DNA from: Candidatus Equicola faecalis
GTDB taxonomy: Bacteria > Bacteroidota > Bacteroidia > Bacteroidales > Bacteroidaceae
Reading direction: 5' to 3'
NCBI GenBank assembly: GCA_018065185.1
Contig: JAGHTU010000053.1
Span: 1 to 51,125, forward strand
Length of the DNA: 51,125 nucleotides
Position numbers and translations under genes: made by a program. Positions 8,368 through 16,783 of this stretch are shown here, piece after piece (within the stretch, counting starts at the first letter, position 1; each line of letters opens with the position of its first letter). The notes beneath the pieces were generated by a model that saw only the letters and a program-made list of their open reading frames with translations, ran no database searches and was not told the DNA's origin.

Positions 8368-8799
8368 TTAGGCATCAGTCTTTTTGTACATATTCATTAC
8401 TTTCTCGTAATATCTCTGTGTCCCACGAACCGTATATCGTGCTCCACCATTCCATGAACGGATGGCTCTCTCAACATTATTGCTGGGATTGTGCCGTGAC
8501 TGGAAGATAACAAACATCTCTTTTGACTTCTCTGCGTTGTAGCGGTCGGCTAATGAGAATCTTTTTGAACTTCCTCTTTTTCGCAGGATATTGTTACATT
8601 CTTTTACCATTCCGGTTGAGATCTGTAATACTCCTACATAGTCTCCGTTTTTCGCCTTTGGATTTCCCTTACTTTCAACATGTATTATACATGCAAGCAG
8701 TGGTTCCCAATCATAAGTTTCATTTTGTGCATTCTCCTCTGCCATACAGCAAACGGAAAAAGAGAAAATGAACATTAAACTCAATAAAATTTTCTTCAT
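8368..8799 (-). CDS. Small secreted lytic-transglycosylase-like protein
   Basis: 143 residues from the ATG at 8799, giving the signal peptide MKKILLSLMFIFSFSVCCMA; a GTG at 8820 would add seven residues. After it comes a lysozyme-like core: ACIIHVESKGNPKAKNG carries the conserved Glu of SLT-type transglycosylases (IxxxESxxxP), GVLQIS matches the G(x)xQ motif, and AIRSWNGG matches the AYNxG-type motif. It would cleave peptidoglycan in the periplasm. It is shorter than usual for the family, so it is a bare catalytic domain. Confidence 0.75.
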   Translation of the reverse strand: MKKILLSLMFIFSFSVCCMAEENAQNETYDWEPLLACIIHVESKGNPKAKNGDYVGVLQISTGMVKECNNILRKRGSSKRFSLADRYNAEKSKEMFVIFQSRHNPSNNVERAIRSWNGGARYTVRGTQRYYEKVMNMYKKTDA

Positions 8800-8840
8800 T
8801 AATCTTATTCCAGACTTCACAGTCTTTTTTGGTTACGCCA

Positions 8841-8848
8841 CAAAAGTA
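8841..8848 (-). promoter_or_regulatory. -7 element for the transglycosylase-like gene
   Basis: TACTTTTG on the minus strand fits TAnnTTTG and lies about 40 bp upstream of the ATG at 8799. No clear TTTG was found at the right distance, so the call rests on the -7 box alone. The rest of 8821-9087 is AT-rich and holds no gene. Confidence 0.45.
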
Positions 8849-9087
8849 TCCTATTATATGTTATTGGCAGGAATATGTTAAGGTATTTTAGGGTATTTAG
8901 GCGTTATTTATGTGCGGTTTTAGATTTGTTAACTTTATGAAATACACTATTTTTACTTTATTAACAGGTCAAAATATGTTCTGTTTTACGTGTTTTTTGT
9001 CTTTTTTTTAGTTACGGCAGTAACGATATCTTGTGTATTTATCTATTAACACTTACACACAAAATCTAAAATAACATAAGTTATTTT

Positions 9088-9118
9088 TTTGCTTTATTCT
9101 CGTCTTGCACTAATTTTG
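9088..9118 (+). promoter_or_regulatory. Bacteroidetes promoter for recR
   Basis: TTTG (9088-9091), 19 bp, TAATTTTG (9111-9118). It shares an extended sequence, including TTGCACTAATTTTG, with the promoters of pfp and of the polyamine operon. The -7 box covers the possible GTG start at 9118, so recR must start later. Confidence 0.8.
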
Positions 9119-9126
9119 TGACGAAG

Positions 9127-9753
9127 ATGAACGAACTTAATTCAAAACTCTTAGAAAGGGCAGTCACAGAGGTGGGGAAATTGCCTGGTGTGGGTAGGAA
9201 GACTGCCATGCGCTTGGTGTTGCATCTCCTTCGTGGCGGTACGGATGAGGTTGAGGCATTAGCAAATGCGCTTGTGCACCTGAAACGAGAAGTCAAATAC
9301 TGTCAGGTGTGCCATAACCTTTCTGATACGGACACATGCCCGATATGTGCTGATAAGAGTCGTGATGCCTCCATGGTGTGTGTGGTGGAAGATATACGTG
9401 ATGTTATGGTCATCGAAAACACGATGCAATATCATGGACTGTATCATGTGCTCGGCGGACTGATTTCGCCTATGGACGGCATCGGTCCTTCAAATCTTCA
9501 GATAGACTCCTTGTGTCGGCGCATAGAGACGGGTGGGGTAAAGGAAGTTATCTTTGCTTTGAGTTCTACAATGGAAGGTGACACAACGGCTTTCTATATC
9601 TTCCGTCAATTGGAAAAGATACCGTTGAAGGATGTGGAGTTGAAATACTCTACAATAGCGCGTGGTATTTCTGTAGGTGAAGAATTGGAATATGCTGATG
9701 AACTGACATTGGGACGGTCAATAATAAATCGAATACAATATAATGGTAAATAG
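9127..9753 (+). CDS. recR: Recombination mediator RecR
   Basis: 208 residues. In order: helix-hairpin-helix ([12 protein letters not shown]), a zinc finger ([16 protein letters not shown]) and a Toprim domain ([14 protein letters not shown] followed by YHVLGG and the conserved SPMDGIGP). RecR works with RecO, loading RecA on gapped DNA. I chose the ATG at 9127 because the upstream in-frame GTG at 9118 overlaps the promoter -7 box; the mRNA leader would then be only a few bases. The next gene starts 2 bp after the stop, so they form one transcript. Confidence 0.95.
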   Translation: MNELNSKLLERAVTEVGKLPGVGRKTAMRLVLHLLRGGTDEVEALANALVHLKREVKYCQVCHNLSDTDTCPICADKSRDASMVCVVEDIRDVMVIENTMQYHGLYHVLGGLISPMDGIGPSNLQIDSLCRRIETGGVKEVIFALSSTMEGDTTAFYIFRQLEKIPLKDVELKYSTIARGISVGEELEYADELTLGRSIINRIQYNGK

Positions 9754-9755
9754 TT

Positions 9756-10055
9756 ATGCTTATGGAAACCCCTATTGAATATTACCTAGAAATAGTGATG
9801 ATTCTTTTTACGCTTTCAGAAATCATCATTGCCTATAAATTGCCTGACAAGATGAAAGGCTCAACTCAGAAGAGCATAAAGATAATACAGGCATCTATGT
9901 TGGTGGGCATACTGGGTGCTTTGCTGATTGTCTATTTCATAGTTGACAATAGTGTGAAATATATCTATCTTGCTATCGTTGCCGTGCTTTCTTTCCTTTA
10001 TATCATGAGTCGTCATGGCAAAAGGAACGACGAGGAAGATGAGCAAAAGATATAA
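9756..10055 (+). CDS. Small three-helix membrane protein downstream of recR
   Basis: 99 residues (97 if the second ATG at 9762 is used). Three hydrophobic segments are visible (about residues 10-26, 45-63 and 68-86), followed by a charged tail rich in Asp and Glu. It lies 2 bp after recR and is probably co-transcribed. I do not recognise a family with a known function. It converges on rlmD with 6 bp between the stops. Confidence 0.7.
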   Translation: MLMETPIEYYLEIVMILFTLSEIIIAYKLPDKMKGSTQKSIKIIQASMLVGILGALLIVYFIVDNSVKYIYLAIVAVLSFLYIMSRHGKRNDEEDEQKI

Positions 10056-10061
10056 TTTCGC

Positions 10062-11474
10062 TTATCGGCGTTGCAGTTTCACAACATTTTCCACATGTGC
10101 CGTGTGCGGAAACATATCGACAGGCTGTATGGCTTCCACGCGGTATGATACATCAAGTAGCGCAAGGTCACGCGCTTGTGTTGCCGGATTGCAACTGACA
10201 TATACAATCTGCCGTGGTGCTGCTCGCAGTATTGTATCCACCACATCATGATGCATACCTGCGCGTGGTGGGTCGGTAATAATCACGTCTGGTCTGCCAT
10301 GTTTGGCAATAAAATCATCATTAAGAATATCCTTCATGTCGCCAGCGTAGAATTCCGTATTCTCAATACCATTGACTGCCGAATTTTCCTTTGCATCTTC
10401 GATGGCTTCAGGCACATATTCTATTCCTATGACGTGCTGGGCATCGCGCGCTACGAAATTGGCTATCGTACCTGTGCCTGTATATAAATCATAGACAAGT
10501 TCTGTGCCTTGGAGTGATGCAAAGTCGCGTACTACCTTATATAATATATATGCCTGTTCGGTGTTGGTCTGGTAGAAACTCTTAGGGCCGATCTTGAACC
10601 GCAGTCCTTCCATTTCTTCAAAGATAAAGTCGTTGCCACGGAATGTATGCACCTCAAGGTCGCCGATAGTATCATTACATTTGTCGTTGATGACGTAGAG
10701 TAGTGATGATATTTCGGGGAACTTATCGGCAAGGTTCTGCATGAAGGCTTTTATATTAGCTTCTTCGCCTTCGGTGTTTGCAAACTGCACCACAACCATC
10801 CATTCTCCTGTGTTGGAGTTTCGTATCATTAAATTGCGCACAAGTCCCGTATGCTCTCTTGCATCAAAATATTGAAGTTCGTTATCTGTGACATATCTGT
10901 CCACTTCATGACGTATCTTATTGTTGAGATCGTCCATCAGATGGCATTTCTCAATAGGCAATATCTTGTCCCAGCAACCTGCAATATGAAAACCTATAGC
11001 ACCGCCTTTGATGTCCTCACCAGATACAATCTCTTCTTTTGTCAACCAACGGCGGTTGGCGCATCCAAACTCCAGTTTGTTGCGATATTCCGTCGTGCGT
11101 GCAGAACCGAGAATAGGATTTATCTCAGACAAGTCGATTTTACCTATTCTCGTAAGTTGGTCAATGACCTGTTGCTGTTTGAATTCCAACTGGAATGAGT
11201 ATGGTATCTGTTGCCATTTGCAACCGCCACATATCTCAAAACTCTTGCAGAAAGGGGTGCATCTCTTATCGCTTTTTTTCTTTAATGAAACTATCTCAGC
11301 TTCGGCATAATTGTGCTTTTTGCGTTTGACCTGTACATCAACGACATCTCCTGGCACTCCGTATGGGATGAATACTACCATATCGTTGACTCTTGCCACA
11401 GCTTTTCCTTCGGCAGCAATGCTAGTGATTTCGATGTTCTCCAGTAAAGGAAGTTTTTTCTTATGTCTGCTCAT
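10062..11474 (-). CDS. rlmD: 23S rRNA (uracil-C5)-methyltransferase, RlmD/RumA type
   Basis: 470 residues. An N-terminal TRAM-like domain is followed by the iron-sulfur cysteines in CTPFCKSFEICGGCKWQ, an SAM-binding loop YDLYTGTGTI, the DPPRAG motif, and the catalytic cysteine in YVSCNPATQARDL. These define the TrmA/RlmCD family of m5U methyltransferases, acting on 23S rRNA. Bacteroidetes usually carry one or two paralogs, so the exact uridine cannot be told from sequence. Confidence 0.9.
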   Translation of the reverse strand: MSRHKKKLPLLENIEITSIAAEGKAVARVNDMVVFIPYGVPGDVVDVQVKRKKHNYAEAEIVSLKKKSDKRCTPFCKSFEICGGCKWQQIPYSFQLEFKQQQVIDQLTRIGKIDLSEINPILGSARTTEYRNKLEFGCANRRWLTKEEIVSGEDIKGGAIGFHIAGCWDKILPIEKCHLMDDLNNKIRHEVDRYVTDNELQYFDAREHTGLVRNLMIRNSNTGEWMVVVQFANTEGEEANIKAFMQNLADKFPEISSLLYVINDKCNDTIGDLEVHTFRGNDFIFEEMEGLRFKIGPKSFYQTNTEQAYILYKVVRDFASLQGTELVYDLYTGTGTIANFVARDAQHVIGIEYVPEAIEDAKENSAVNGIENTEFYAGDMKDILNDDFIAKHGRPDVIITDPPRAGMHHDVVDTILRAAPRQIVYVSCNPATQARDLALLDVSYRVEAIQPVDMFPHTAHVENVVKLQRR

Positions 11475-11565
11475 AACATCGGCAAAGATACAGAGATTCT
11501 TTTATTATATGTCCGCCGTGATTAAAGGTCTTTTGTTAAAAGATGCTAAAAGAATAATCGTAGAG

Positions 11566-11595
11566 TTGATACTTATAAAAATTGTGCTACCTTTG
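11566..11595 (+). promoter_or_regulatory. Promoter for tRNA-Ser
   Basis: TTG at 11566-11568, 19 bp, then TACCTTTG at 11588-11595, about 30 bp before the tRNA. This fits the Bacteroidetes consensus with a shortened -33 box. Confidence 0.6.
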
Positions 11596-11624
11596 CGACG
11601 CTTTTCAAAAGCGTTCTTTCATTC

Positions 11625-11709
11625 GGAGAGATGGGAGAGTGGTTTATTCCAGCGGTCTTGAAAACCGCCGTGCTGAGAGGCACCGGGGGTTCGAATCCCT
11701 CTCTCTCCG
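11625..11709 (+). tRNA. tRNA-Ser (anticodon UGA)
   Basis: Acceptor stem GGAGAGA (11625-11631) pairs with TCTCTCC (11702-11708); the discriminator base is G. The anticodon stem-loop is GCGGT-CTTGAAA-ACCGC with anticodon TGA at 11659-11661. A long variable arm (GTGCTGAGAGGCAC) and the T loop GGTTCGAATCC follow, as expected for a class II tRNA-Ser. CCA is not encoded. Confidence 0.97.
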
Positions 11710-11800
11710 CTGATGATATGGTGCAATTGAGTATTTGATAGTCTGATGCACTTTTTTTTTGCATAATCATCCAATTAATCACCCAATCGTTATAGTGTTG

Positions 11801-12586
11801 TTATTTCAACCCTCTTGCTTTGTAGATTCTCTCTTTAGCGTTGTTTATCTCTTGGAATTTCTTTTGTGCAGCCTCTTTCACGTCCTTGCCGAGAGTAGAG
11901 ACACGGTCGGGATGAAACTGTAGTGCCATCTTTCGGTAAGCCTTACGGACCTCATCATCTGTGGCATCTTTGCTTAGACCCAATACGGCATAAGCATCAT
12001 CAAGACTTTGGCCGCCAAGGTGTAGCATTTGTTCTACGATGTTGGCATTGAGCCTGAGGTTTATGGCTACATTGCGCAACGCTGTTACCTCTTTTTCATC
12101 AATATTGCCGTCAGCCTTGGCTATCTCACAAAGGAAAGCAATGAGTTGCAGACGATGCTCCGTCTCCATGTTGGCAGACATTTCGCGGCAGGCCTCGCTG
12201 ATTTGTTGTTGCCACAGCACCTCGCCATTCCTTTTGCGGTAGTCAAAGAGCCGTAAAAGAATATCGTTGCCTTGTGCAGCAGCATTTGTTCCGAAATTGG
12301 CGCGAAGGAAACGGCGCACCGTCTCCATTTCGGAGTGCATTATCTTTCCGTCTGCCTGTATGATATGAGCAGAGAGCACCATGAGCGAGAAGAGGAATGA
12401 GTTTCTTGTTCCTTCCTGTTGCCTGTAGAGATGCTCTTTCGGTTCGTCCCACTGACCATCCTTTTCTTCTCGTCTGTCAGAAAAGAAGTCAAACACAGCC
12501 CCAAGCGCAAACCCTGCCAATACTCCAAGTACGCTCTGACTGCTTATCCAGCCCAACCAAGCACCAATCCATTTTCCGTATGCCAT
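11801..12586 (-). CDS. DjlA-like TerB/J-domain protein
   Basis: 261 residues. The N-terminus has a short glycine-rich hydrophobic segment (about residues 8-35), then a TerB-like helical domain ([16 protein letters not shown] and later [14 protein letters not shown], each with the acidic loop of this domain), and a C-terminal J domain with the HPD tripeptide in [11 protein letters not shown]. The layout is that of DjlA, a membrane-attached DnaK co-chaperone. It stands alone, divergent from the beta-helix gene. Confidence 0.85.
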   Translation of the reverse strand: MAYGKWIGAWLGWISSQSVLGVLAGFALGAVFDFFSDRREEKDGQWDEPKEHLYRQQEGTRNSFLFSLMVLSAHIIQADGKIMHSEMETVRRFLRANFGTNAAAQGNDILLRLFDYRKRNGEVLWQQQISEACREMSANMETEHRLQLIAFLCEIAKADGNIDEKEVTALRNVAINLRLNANIVEQMLHLGGQSLDDAYAVLGLSKDATDDEVRKAYRKMALQFHPDRVSTLGKDVKEAAQKKFQEINNAKERIYKARGLK

Positions 12587-12683
12587 AAGATAATTATCCT
12601 TTTATTTGCTGTCCATCAAAAAAGTATTGATGCGAAGTTATGAAATGTTTTTGAGATATGCTTCTTTTTCTTCCGTTTTTACA

Positions 12684-12691
12684 TATCTTTG
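12684..12691 (+). promoter_or_regulatory. -7 element for the beta-helix gene
   Basis: TATCTTTG, 40 bp before the ATG at 12732. Its location inside the possible upstream extension of the reading frame argues for the later start. The -33 box is weak. Confidence 0.55.
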
Positions 12692-12731
12692 TGGTGATAA
12701 TCTATTAAGACAAAACATCGGACAAAACATA

Positions 12732-14321
12732 ATGAAGACCAAAACTCTCTTTACCATCCTTTTTGCCGTCATCGTTGGGGCGGTCACTAAAGCCCAAGAA
12801 GTCAATTTGCAACTGAACGACCAGAGTCAAGTGCAGGATGTGTTCAACACATTGAGCCAGAGCGAGGGAAAGAGTGTGACGCTCACAGTCTCTCCCGGTG
12901 TGTATTGGCTTGATGATGCTGACGACCAGAACGTGAGAATGAACCCTGATGGGGAAGGCACTCCATACGCTGTGACCATCAACTGCCGTGAGCTCCGTAT
13001 CATCGGTAGTGACGCGAATGCCTCGCACACGGTGTTTGCCGTAAATCGCGGTCAGACACAGGGAGCGATAGGCAACTTCACGATGATGCTCTTCCGGGGT
13101 GAACGGCTCTATACGGAAAATATTACATACGGCAACTATTGCAATGTGGATTTGGTGTATGACCTCAACCCATCGCTCAACCGCGCGAAGCGTAATGCCG
13201 CCATCGTGCAGGCACAACTGGCACACTGCCCTGTGGCGGAGAGCGTGACGGCACGCAACTGCCGTTTCATCAGTAGGCTCAACCTGTGCAACTTCACAGG
13301 CGCACGGCATGCCGAGTTCTACAACTGCCACATGGAATGTACTGATGATGCTCTGGCTGGCAATTCCCTCTATAGGCAATGCGAATTTATCTTCTATGGC
13401 AGTAAACCATTCTATTCCACAGGTAAAGGTTCAACATTCGAGGATTGCGACATATACATCAAACATAACAACACTCAGTATCTAACAAAGGCGACGTCGC
13501 CCGTGACGCTCATCAATACACGTTTCCATTCTGACCACAAGGTGAAACTCGGCTGGTGCCACGATAACGACCCGAGCATCTGTTCGGCAACGGGTGTCAC
13601 GCTGAATGGTAAATCGGCAAAATTCGATGACAAAAAGCACATCTTCCACGTAGAGAAATCAGAGATGCTTAATGGCGAGAGAGTGATAGGAAACAGCATC
13701 ATCACCTTTGATGCCTTTGAGACGAAGGACACACGGTTTCACGGCTGGCATGTGGACTTGACGAAGCCTGCATGGTATTATGGTACAGCACAGGATGGTG
13801 CTGAAGGCCATACCGGTTATGTTCAAGAACAGAAAGGTGCAAGGATGCTGATACGCTCAAAGAAGGAGGGTAGGGGTTGCCGTAGCCTCCAGTTCACAGC
13901 CGTCCCATGCAAGAGTGCAGGGCAAGGCTTTGGTTCGGCACTCGATCAGTATATGGATATGTGTATTGCAATGGACACAGAACGCCTCAATGGTTACGGA
14001 CTGCGCATTCAGCGCACACCGCAATATGACCATGCCGTTGCCGTTTCGCTCGTGGAATATCATGATGGTGAGGTCCGTCACCTCACTACGCCACAGAAAT
14101 GTGAACTCTTCAGGACGCCTTGCATCATCCGCATTGCCCTCGATGGCGACATGCTTACTGCATCGCTCTCGAAAGGCAAAGAGAGGCAGGTGCTTTCCAC
14201 CACAGTCGGCGCACCCATGGGCGGTGCTTTCATGATACAGCACACGGGCTCTGTAGGCGCATCAGCCACACTCATAAAAGACATAAAGGCGAAGTACAAA
14301 GTAATTAATAATTACAATTGA
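12732..14321 (+). CDS. Secreted right-handed parallel beta-helix protein, possible pectin-active enzyme
   Basis: 529 residues from ATG 12732, which gives a clean signal peptide (MKTKTLFTILFAVIVGAVTKA). Residues about 60-340 show the repeated short strands and Asn/Cys ladder of pectate-lyase/pectinesterase-like beta helices (ITYGNYCNVDLVYD, VTARNCRFISRLNLC, EFYNCHMECTDDALAG, FEDCDIYI). The C-terminal 170 residues look like a separate beta-sandwich, LamG-like domain. I cannot place catalytic residues with certainty, so the activity is open. Nearby GH28 and CE15 genes make plant cell-wall breakdown plausible. The last residues (NNYN) run into an AT-rich repeat, so the true family C-terminus may end a little earlier. 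Confidence 0.65.
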   Translation: MKTKTLFTILFAVIVGAVTKAQEVNLQLNDQSQVQDVFNTLSQSEGKSVTLTVSPGVYWLDDADDQNVRMNPDGEGTPYAVTINCRELRIIGSDANASHTVFAVNRGQTQGAIGNFTMMLFRGERLYTENITYGNYCNVDLVYDLNPSLNRAKRNAAIVQAQLAHCPVAESVTARNCRFISRLNLCNFTGARHAEFYNCHMECTDDALAGNSLYRQCEFIFYGSKPFYSTGKGSTFEDCDIYIKHNNTQYLTKATSPVTLINTRFHSDHKVKLGWCHDNDPSICSATGVTLNGKSAKFDDKKHIFHVEKSEMLNGERVIGNSIITFDAFETKDTRFHGWHVDLTKPAWYYGTAQDGAEGHTGYVQEQKGARMLIRSKKEGRGCRSLQFTAVPCKSAGQGFGSALDQYMDMCIAMDTERLNGYGLRIQRTPQYDHAVAVSLVEYHDGEVRHLTTPQKCELFRTPCIIRIALDGDMLTASLSKGKERQVLSTTVGAPMGGAFMIQHTGSVGASATLIKDIKAKYKVINNYN

Positions 14322-14354
14322 TAATTGACAATTGATAATTGACAATTGATAATT
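14302..14354. repeat. Short AT-rich tandem repeat, TGATAATTGACAAT type
   Basis: About three copies of a 14-bp unit built from the palindrome CAATTG (AATTGATAATTGACAATTGA). The same repeat occurs at 51016-51060. It overlaps the last codons of the beta-helix gene. Confidence 0.8.
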
Positions 14355-14364
14355 CACGCAGAGC

Positions 14365-14396
14365 TTTGCAAATGTGTCGATAATTGCCTATATTTG
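14365..14396 (+). promoter_or_regulatory. Bacteroidetes promoter for lysA
   Basis: TTTG (14365-14368), 20 bp, TATATTTG (14389-14396); the lysA ATG is 23 bp further on. Confidence 0.8.
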
Positions 14397-14418
14397 CAAA
14401 TAAACAATTTTCAGGATT

Positions 14419-15576
14419 ATGTTAAGCAGACAGTTAGCAGCACGACTGCAGACCTTCGAGACCCCGTTTTATCTTTACGACATCAACCTTTTGAGGCAGA
14501 CACTTGAAAGCCTTACTGCCGTTGCGTCAAAATACAATTTTAAGTTGCATTATGCCATCAAGGCCAATTATGACCCGCACATCCTTTCCGTCATACGGGA
14601 ATATGGGCTGGGTATAGACTGCGCATCTGGTGGCGAAATCCGTGCTGCCATAGAGGCAGGCTTTTCGCCTGACGGCATCGTATATGCCGGTGTGGGCAAG
14701 AAGGATAAAGAGCTGCAATATGCCATACACACAGGCATATTCTCCATCAACTGTGAATCGCTTGAGGAGCTGGCACTCATAGACCGTCTGGCTGGTGAAC
14801 TCGGAAAGGTGCAGGACATCGCCCTCCGTATCAATCCAGACATTGACCCGAAGACCAACAGTTGTATAGACACCGGACAGGCAGACTCCAAATTTGGCAT
14901 CTCTTACGAGGAAGTGATGGCGAATGCCGACTTGATAAAATCATACAAAAATGTAAGAATACGTGGCATGCATCTGCATATCGGTTCGCAAATCAGAGAA
15001 CTTCATGTGTTCCAGTATCTTTGCGACAAGGTCAATGCCATCGTGGACTATCTCACGGGCATGGGGTTCAATTTCGAGTTTGTTGACGTGGGAGGAGGAC
15101 TCGGTGTGAACTATGACATACCGGAGAACGAGCCTGTGCCTAATTTCGCTTCCGTCTTTGCCATCATCAACCAATACTTGAATGTCTCTGGACGCGAGGT
15201 ACATTTTGAATTCGGACGTTCCATCGTGGCACAATGTGGCGAACTCATCACTCGCGTGCTTTTCCGTAAAGATACGGCGACAGGCAGGAAACTGGTCATC
15301 GTCGATGCTTCCATGACGGAACTGATACGCCCTGCGCTCTATGGGGCTTATCACAATATCGAGAACATCACTTCCGAGGAAAACCGAAAGGACAGATACA
15401 CCATCGTGGGCACGGCATGTGAGAGCACCGATGTCTTCAACCAAAGCCTCACACTTCCTGTCACTGTGCGTGGCGACCTGCTCACCATCAAGTCTGCCGG
15501 AGCATACGGAATGTCAATGGCATCACGTTACAATCTTCACGACCTTCCCGGAGCAGTCTATTCTGACGAACTTTAG
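14419..15576 (+). CDS. lysA: Diaminopimelate decarboxylase
   Basis: 385 residues of a fold-type III PLP enzyme. The PLP lysine lies in HYAIKANYDP (about residue 48). The phosphate-binding GGGLGVNY, the HIGSQI motif, EFGRSIVAQCG, the substrate-side CESTDVF and the C-terminal AGAYGMSMASRYN are all in place, the set that separates LysA from ornithine decarboxylases. It makes lysine from meso-diaminopimelate, the last step of lysine synthesis. It stands alone with its own promoter; no lysine riboswitch is visible in the short leader. Confidence 0.93.
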   Translation: MLSRQLAARLQTFETPFYLYDINLLRQTLESLTAVASKYNFKLHYAIKANYDPHILSVIREYGLGIDCASGGEIRAAIEAGFSPDGIVYAGVGKKDKELQYAIHTGIFSINCESLEELALIDRLAGELGKVQDIALRINPDIDPKTNSCIDTGQADSKFGISYEEVMANADLIKSYKNVRIRGMHLHIGSQIRELHVFQYLCDKVNAIVDYLTGMGFNFEFVDVGGGLGVNYDIPENEPVPNFASVFAIINQYLNVSGREVHFEFGRSIVAQCGELITRVLFRKDTATGRKLVIVDASMTELIRPALYGAYHNIENITSEENRKDRYTIVGTACESTDVFNQSLTLPVTVRGDLLTIKSAGAYGMSMASRYNLHDLPGAVYSDEL

Positions 15577-15840
15577 CAGTGGCGTTTCAACCCCTTGTTT
15601 GTTCCTTTTCTTATGTGTCATGTTGAGCATCGAAACTCACGGAGTTTTCGTTTTCTTTGTTGTCGCTTCTTTATGCGAGCGTTAGCGGAGACCCTCGCGT
15701 GCGTTAGCGGAGACCAACTCGTTGGGTCGATTCCCCTCACTCGTTGGGTCGATTCGTTCAGGTTGATGGTTTGATTTTTCGAGCGCGTTGGGAGCAAGGT
15801 ATTTTTGTTTTGTACCAGTAAGTCAAAGAACACTTTTTAG
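15577..15840. other. Gene-free stretch with short direct repeats
   Basis: GCGTTAGCGGAGACC occurs twice (about 15679-15715) and CTCGTTGGGTCGATTC twice (about 15718-15755). A basic 71-codon frame with a GTG start crosses it on the minus strand, but it mostly translates the repeats and I do not call it a gene. Confidence 0.6.
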
Positions 15841-15865
15841 TTTCATCATGATGATATCGTACAGG

Positions 15866-15945
15866 CAAAGATACAGCACCTATCAATGGCAAGTGCGCGA
15901 TAGTGCGCGATAGTTCGCGATTTGGGATGATTTTGCGCGATAAGG
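15866..15945 (-). promoter_or_regulatory. Orphan promoter with operator-like TATCGCGCA repeats
   Basis: On the minus strand TATCTTTG (15866-15873) is a perfect -7 box. Directly upstream lie four copies of a TATCGCGCA-like word (15893-15945), the nearest two 11 bp apart, so on the same helix face. Downstream is only a tiny frame (ATGATGAAACTAAAAAGTG...) that stops after eight codons. No recognisable gene is driven. Confidence 0.5.
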
Positions 15946-16050
15946 CGGAAGATGGAAGATGAGGCAAGGTGTCAAGAGCGTCTTGAACTCCGTCTCATCG
16001 TGGGTGCGGAAATCGCGACAAATGGCTTCAATTAGATGTGTCAATTTGCC

Positions 16051-16543
16051 TTTGTTGCCCCCACTTTCGTGGGCGAGAAGTGCCGTTTTGCAAGAAAGAC
16101 ACCTCAGATGACGGTCTTTATGTGAAAATAAAAATTCATGCTTCTGTGCTGAAATAACAAGTGAAATCATCGAAACGAGAGTTTTTGCCTATCTTTTGAT
16201 GCCTTATAGAAGAAGAAATTGATATGTTTTGTGCCTTTTCCGAGTCTTGGCATCTTAGGGGCAAGTGTGTTTGAAATATCGTACATCGTTGTAAATCTGC
16301 TTTTTAGATGAATAAAATTATTAACTTAGCGTTCCTGTTCCAGTTGTTCCAATTAAAATTTAAGGTACCCTATTTTCTTCATTTTCCTTATTTTATATAT
16401 ATAATTATCTATATATTAATAAGATATAAGAGTATAAGAAAAAGTGGCATAGTCAAAAAATCAACTGGAAGACTGGAAGACTGGAAGATTTATATTGTTT
16501 CACTCGCTCACTTTTTCCTCTATGAGGCCTGCGACTGCAAGGA
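16051..16543 (+). repeat. Dispersed structured element, copy A
   Basis: Matches 50518-51015 in inverted orientation along its whole length by eye. Exact shared blocks include TTTGTTGCCCCCA at the outer end, CTTATAGAAGAA, GAAATATCGTA, ATAATTATCTATATATTA and CATAGTCAAAAAATCAACTG. It has a conserved small hairpin (CCCAC/GTGGG, 16058-16070), two facing arms (16330-16351 with TTCC words, 16461-16488 with GGAA words) around an AT-rich self-complementary middle, and a 3' end inside the first codons of a small ORF. A frame at 16308-16619 is broken by a stop in copy B, so the element is probably non-coding. Confidence 0.75.
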
Positions 16544-16638
16544 GTTCTTCGGCGGGTTTTTGGCAGAGGTGGCGGAAGGTGAACTGGCTTGTGTATTGTG
16601 GTCGGCAGAAGGAGAGTAAATTAGGAAAAGCCGATTAA
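16522..16638 (+). CDS. Putative 38-residue basic peptide starting MRPATAR
   Basis: ATG at 16522 lies inside the conserved 3' end of the dispersed element; the frame is 38 codons long. The start MRPATAR matches MRPTTAR of the small protein behind copy B, after which the two sequences diverge. The peptide is rich in Trp, Arg and Lys (FWQRWRKVNWLVY). It may be a real small protein, a truncated remnant, or a by-product of the element. No ribosome site is obvious. Confidence 0.3.
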   Translation: MRPATARSSSAGFWQRWRKVNWLVYCGRQKESKLGKAD

Positions 16639-16684
16639 GAAATAAAGAAAATTGCAAAAGCCTTAAGAAAAAAGTTTTTTTAAT

Positions 16685-16692
16685 TATCTTTG
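16685..16692 (+). promoter_or_regulatory. -7 element for the structured leader and methyltransferase
   Basis: TATCTTTG, followed by about 390 nt before the methyltransferase ATG. The -33 box is not clear. Transcription from here would cover the whole foldable region at 16784-17084. Confidence 0.5.
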
Positions 16693-16783
16693 CAAATGAG
16701 CAGATGCTCAAAATAGAAACTTAAATATCAATACAAAGCAAATAAAGAACATATAGAGAAGAAGTAACATTTAGTATAACATT

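Noticed and set aside
15618..15833. 71-codon basic frame starting at GTG
   Set aside because: It mainly translates the TTAGCGGAGAC and TTGGGTCGA direct repeats; no conserved features.
15883..16170. 95-codon minus-strand frame with a CLSC motif
   Set aside because: It covers the outer part of copy A and operator-like repeats, has no counterpart in copy B and no recognisable family.
16308..16619. 104-codon plus-strand frame across element copy A
   Set aside because: The equivalent frame in copy B meets a stop after six codons, and much of it translates AT-rich and GGAAGACT repeats.
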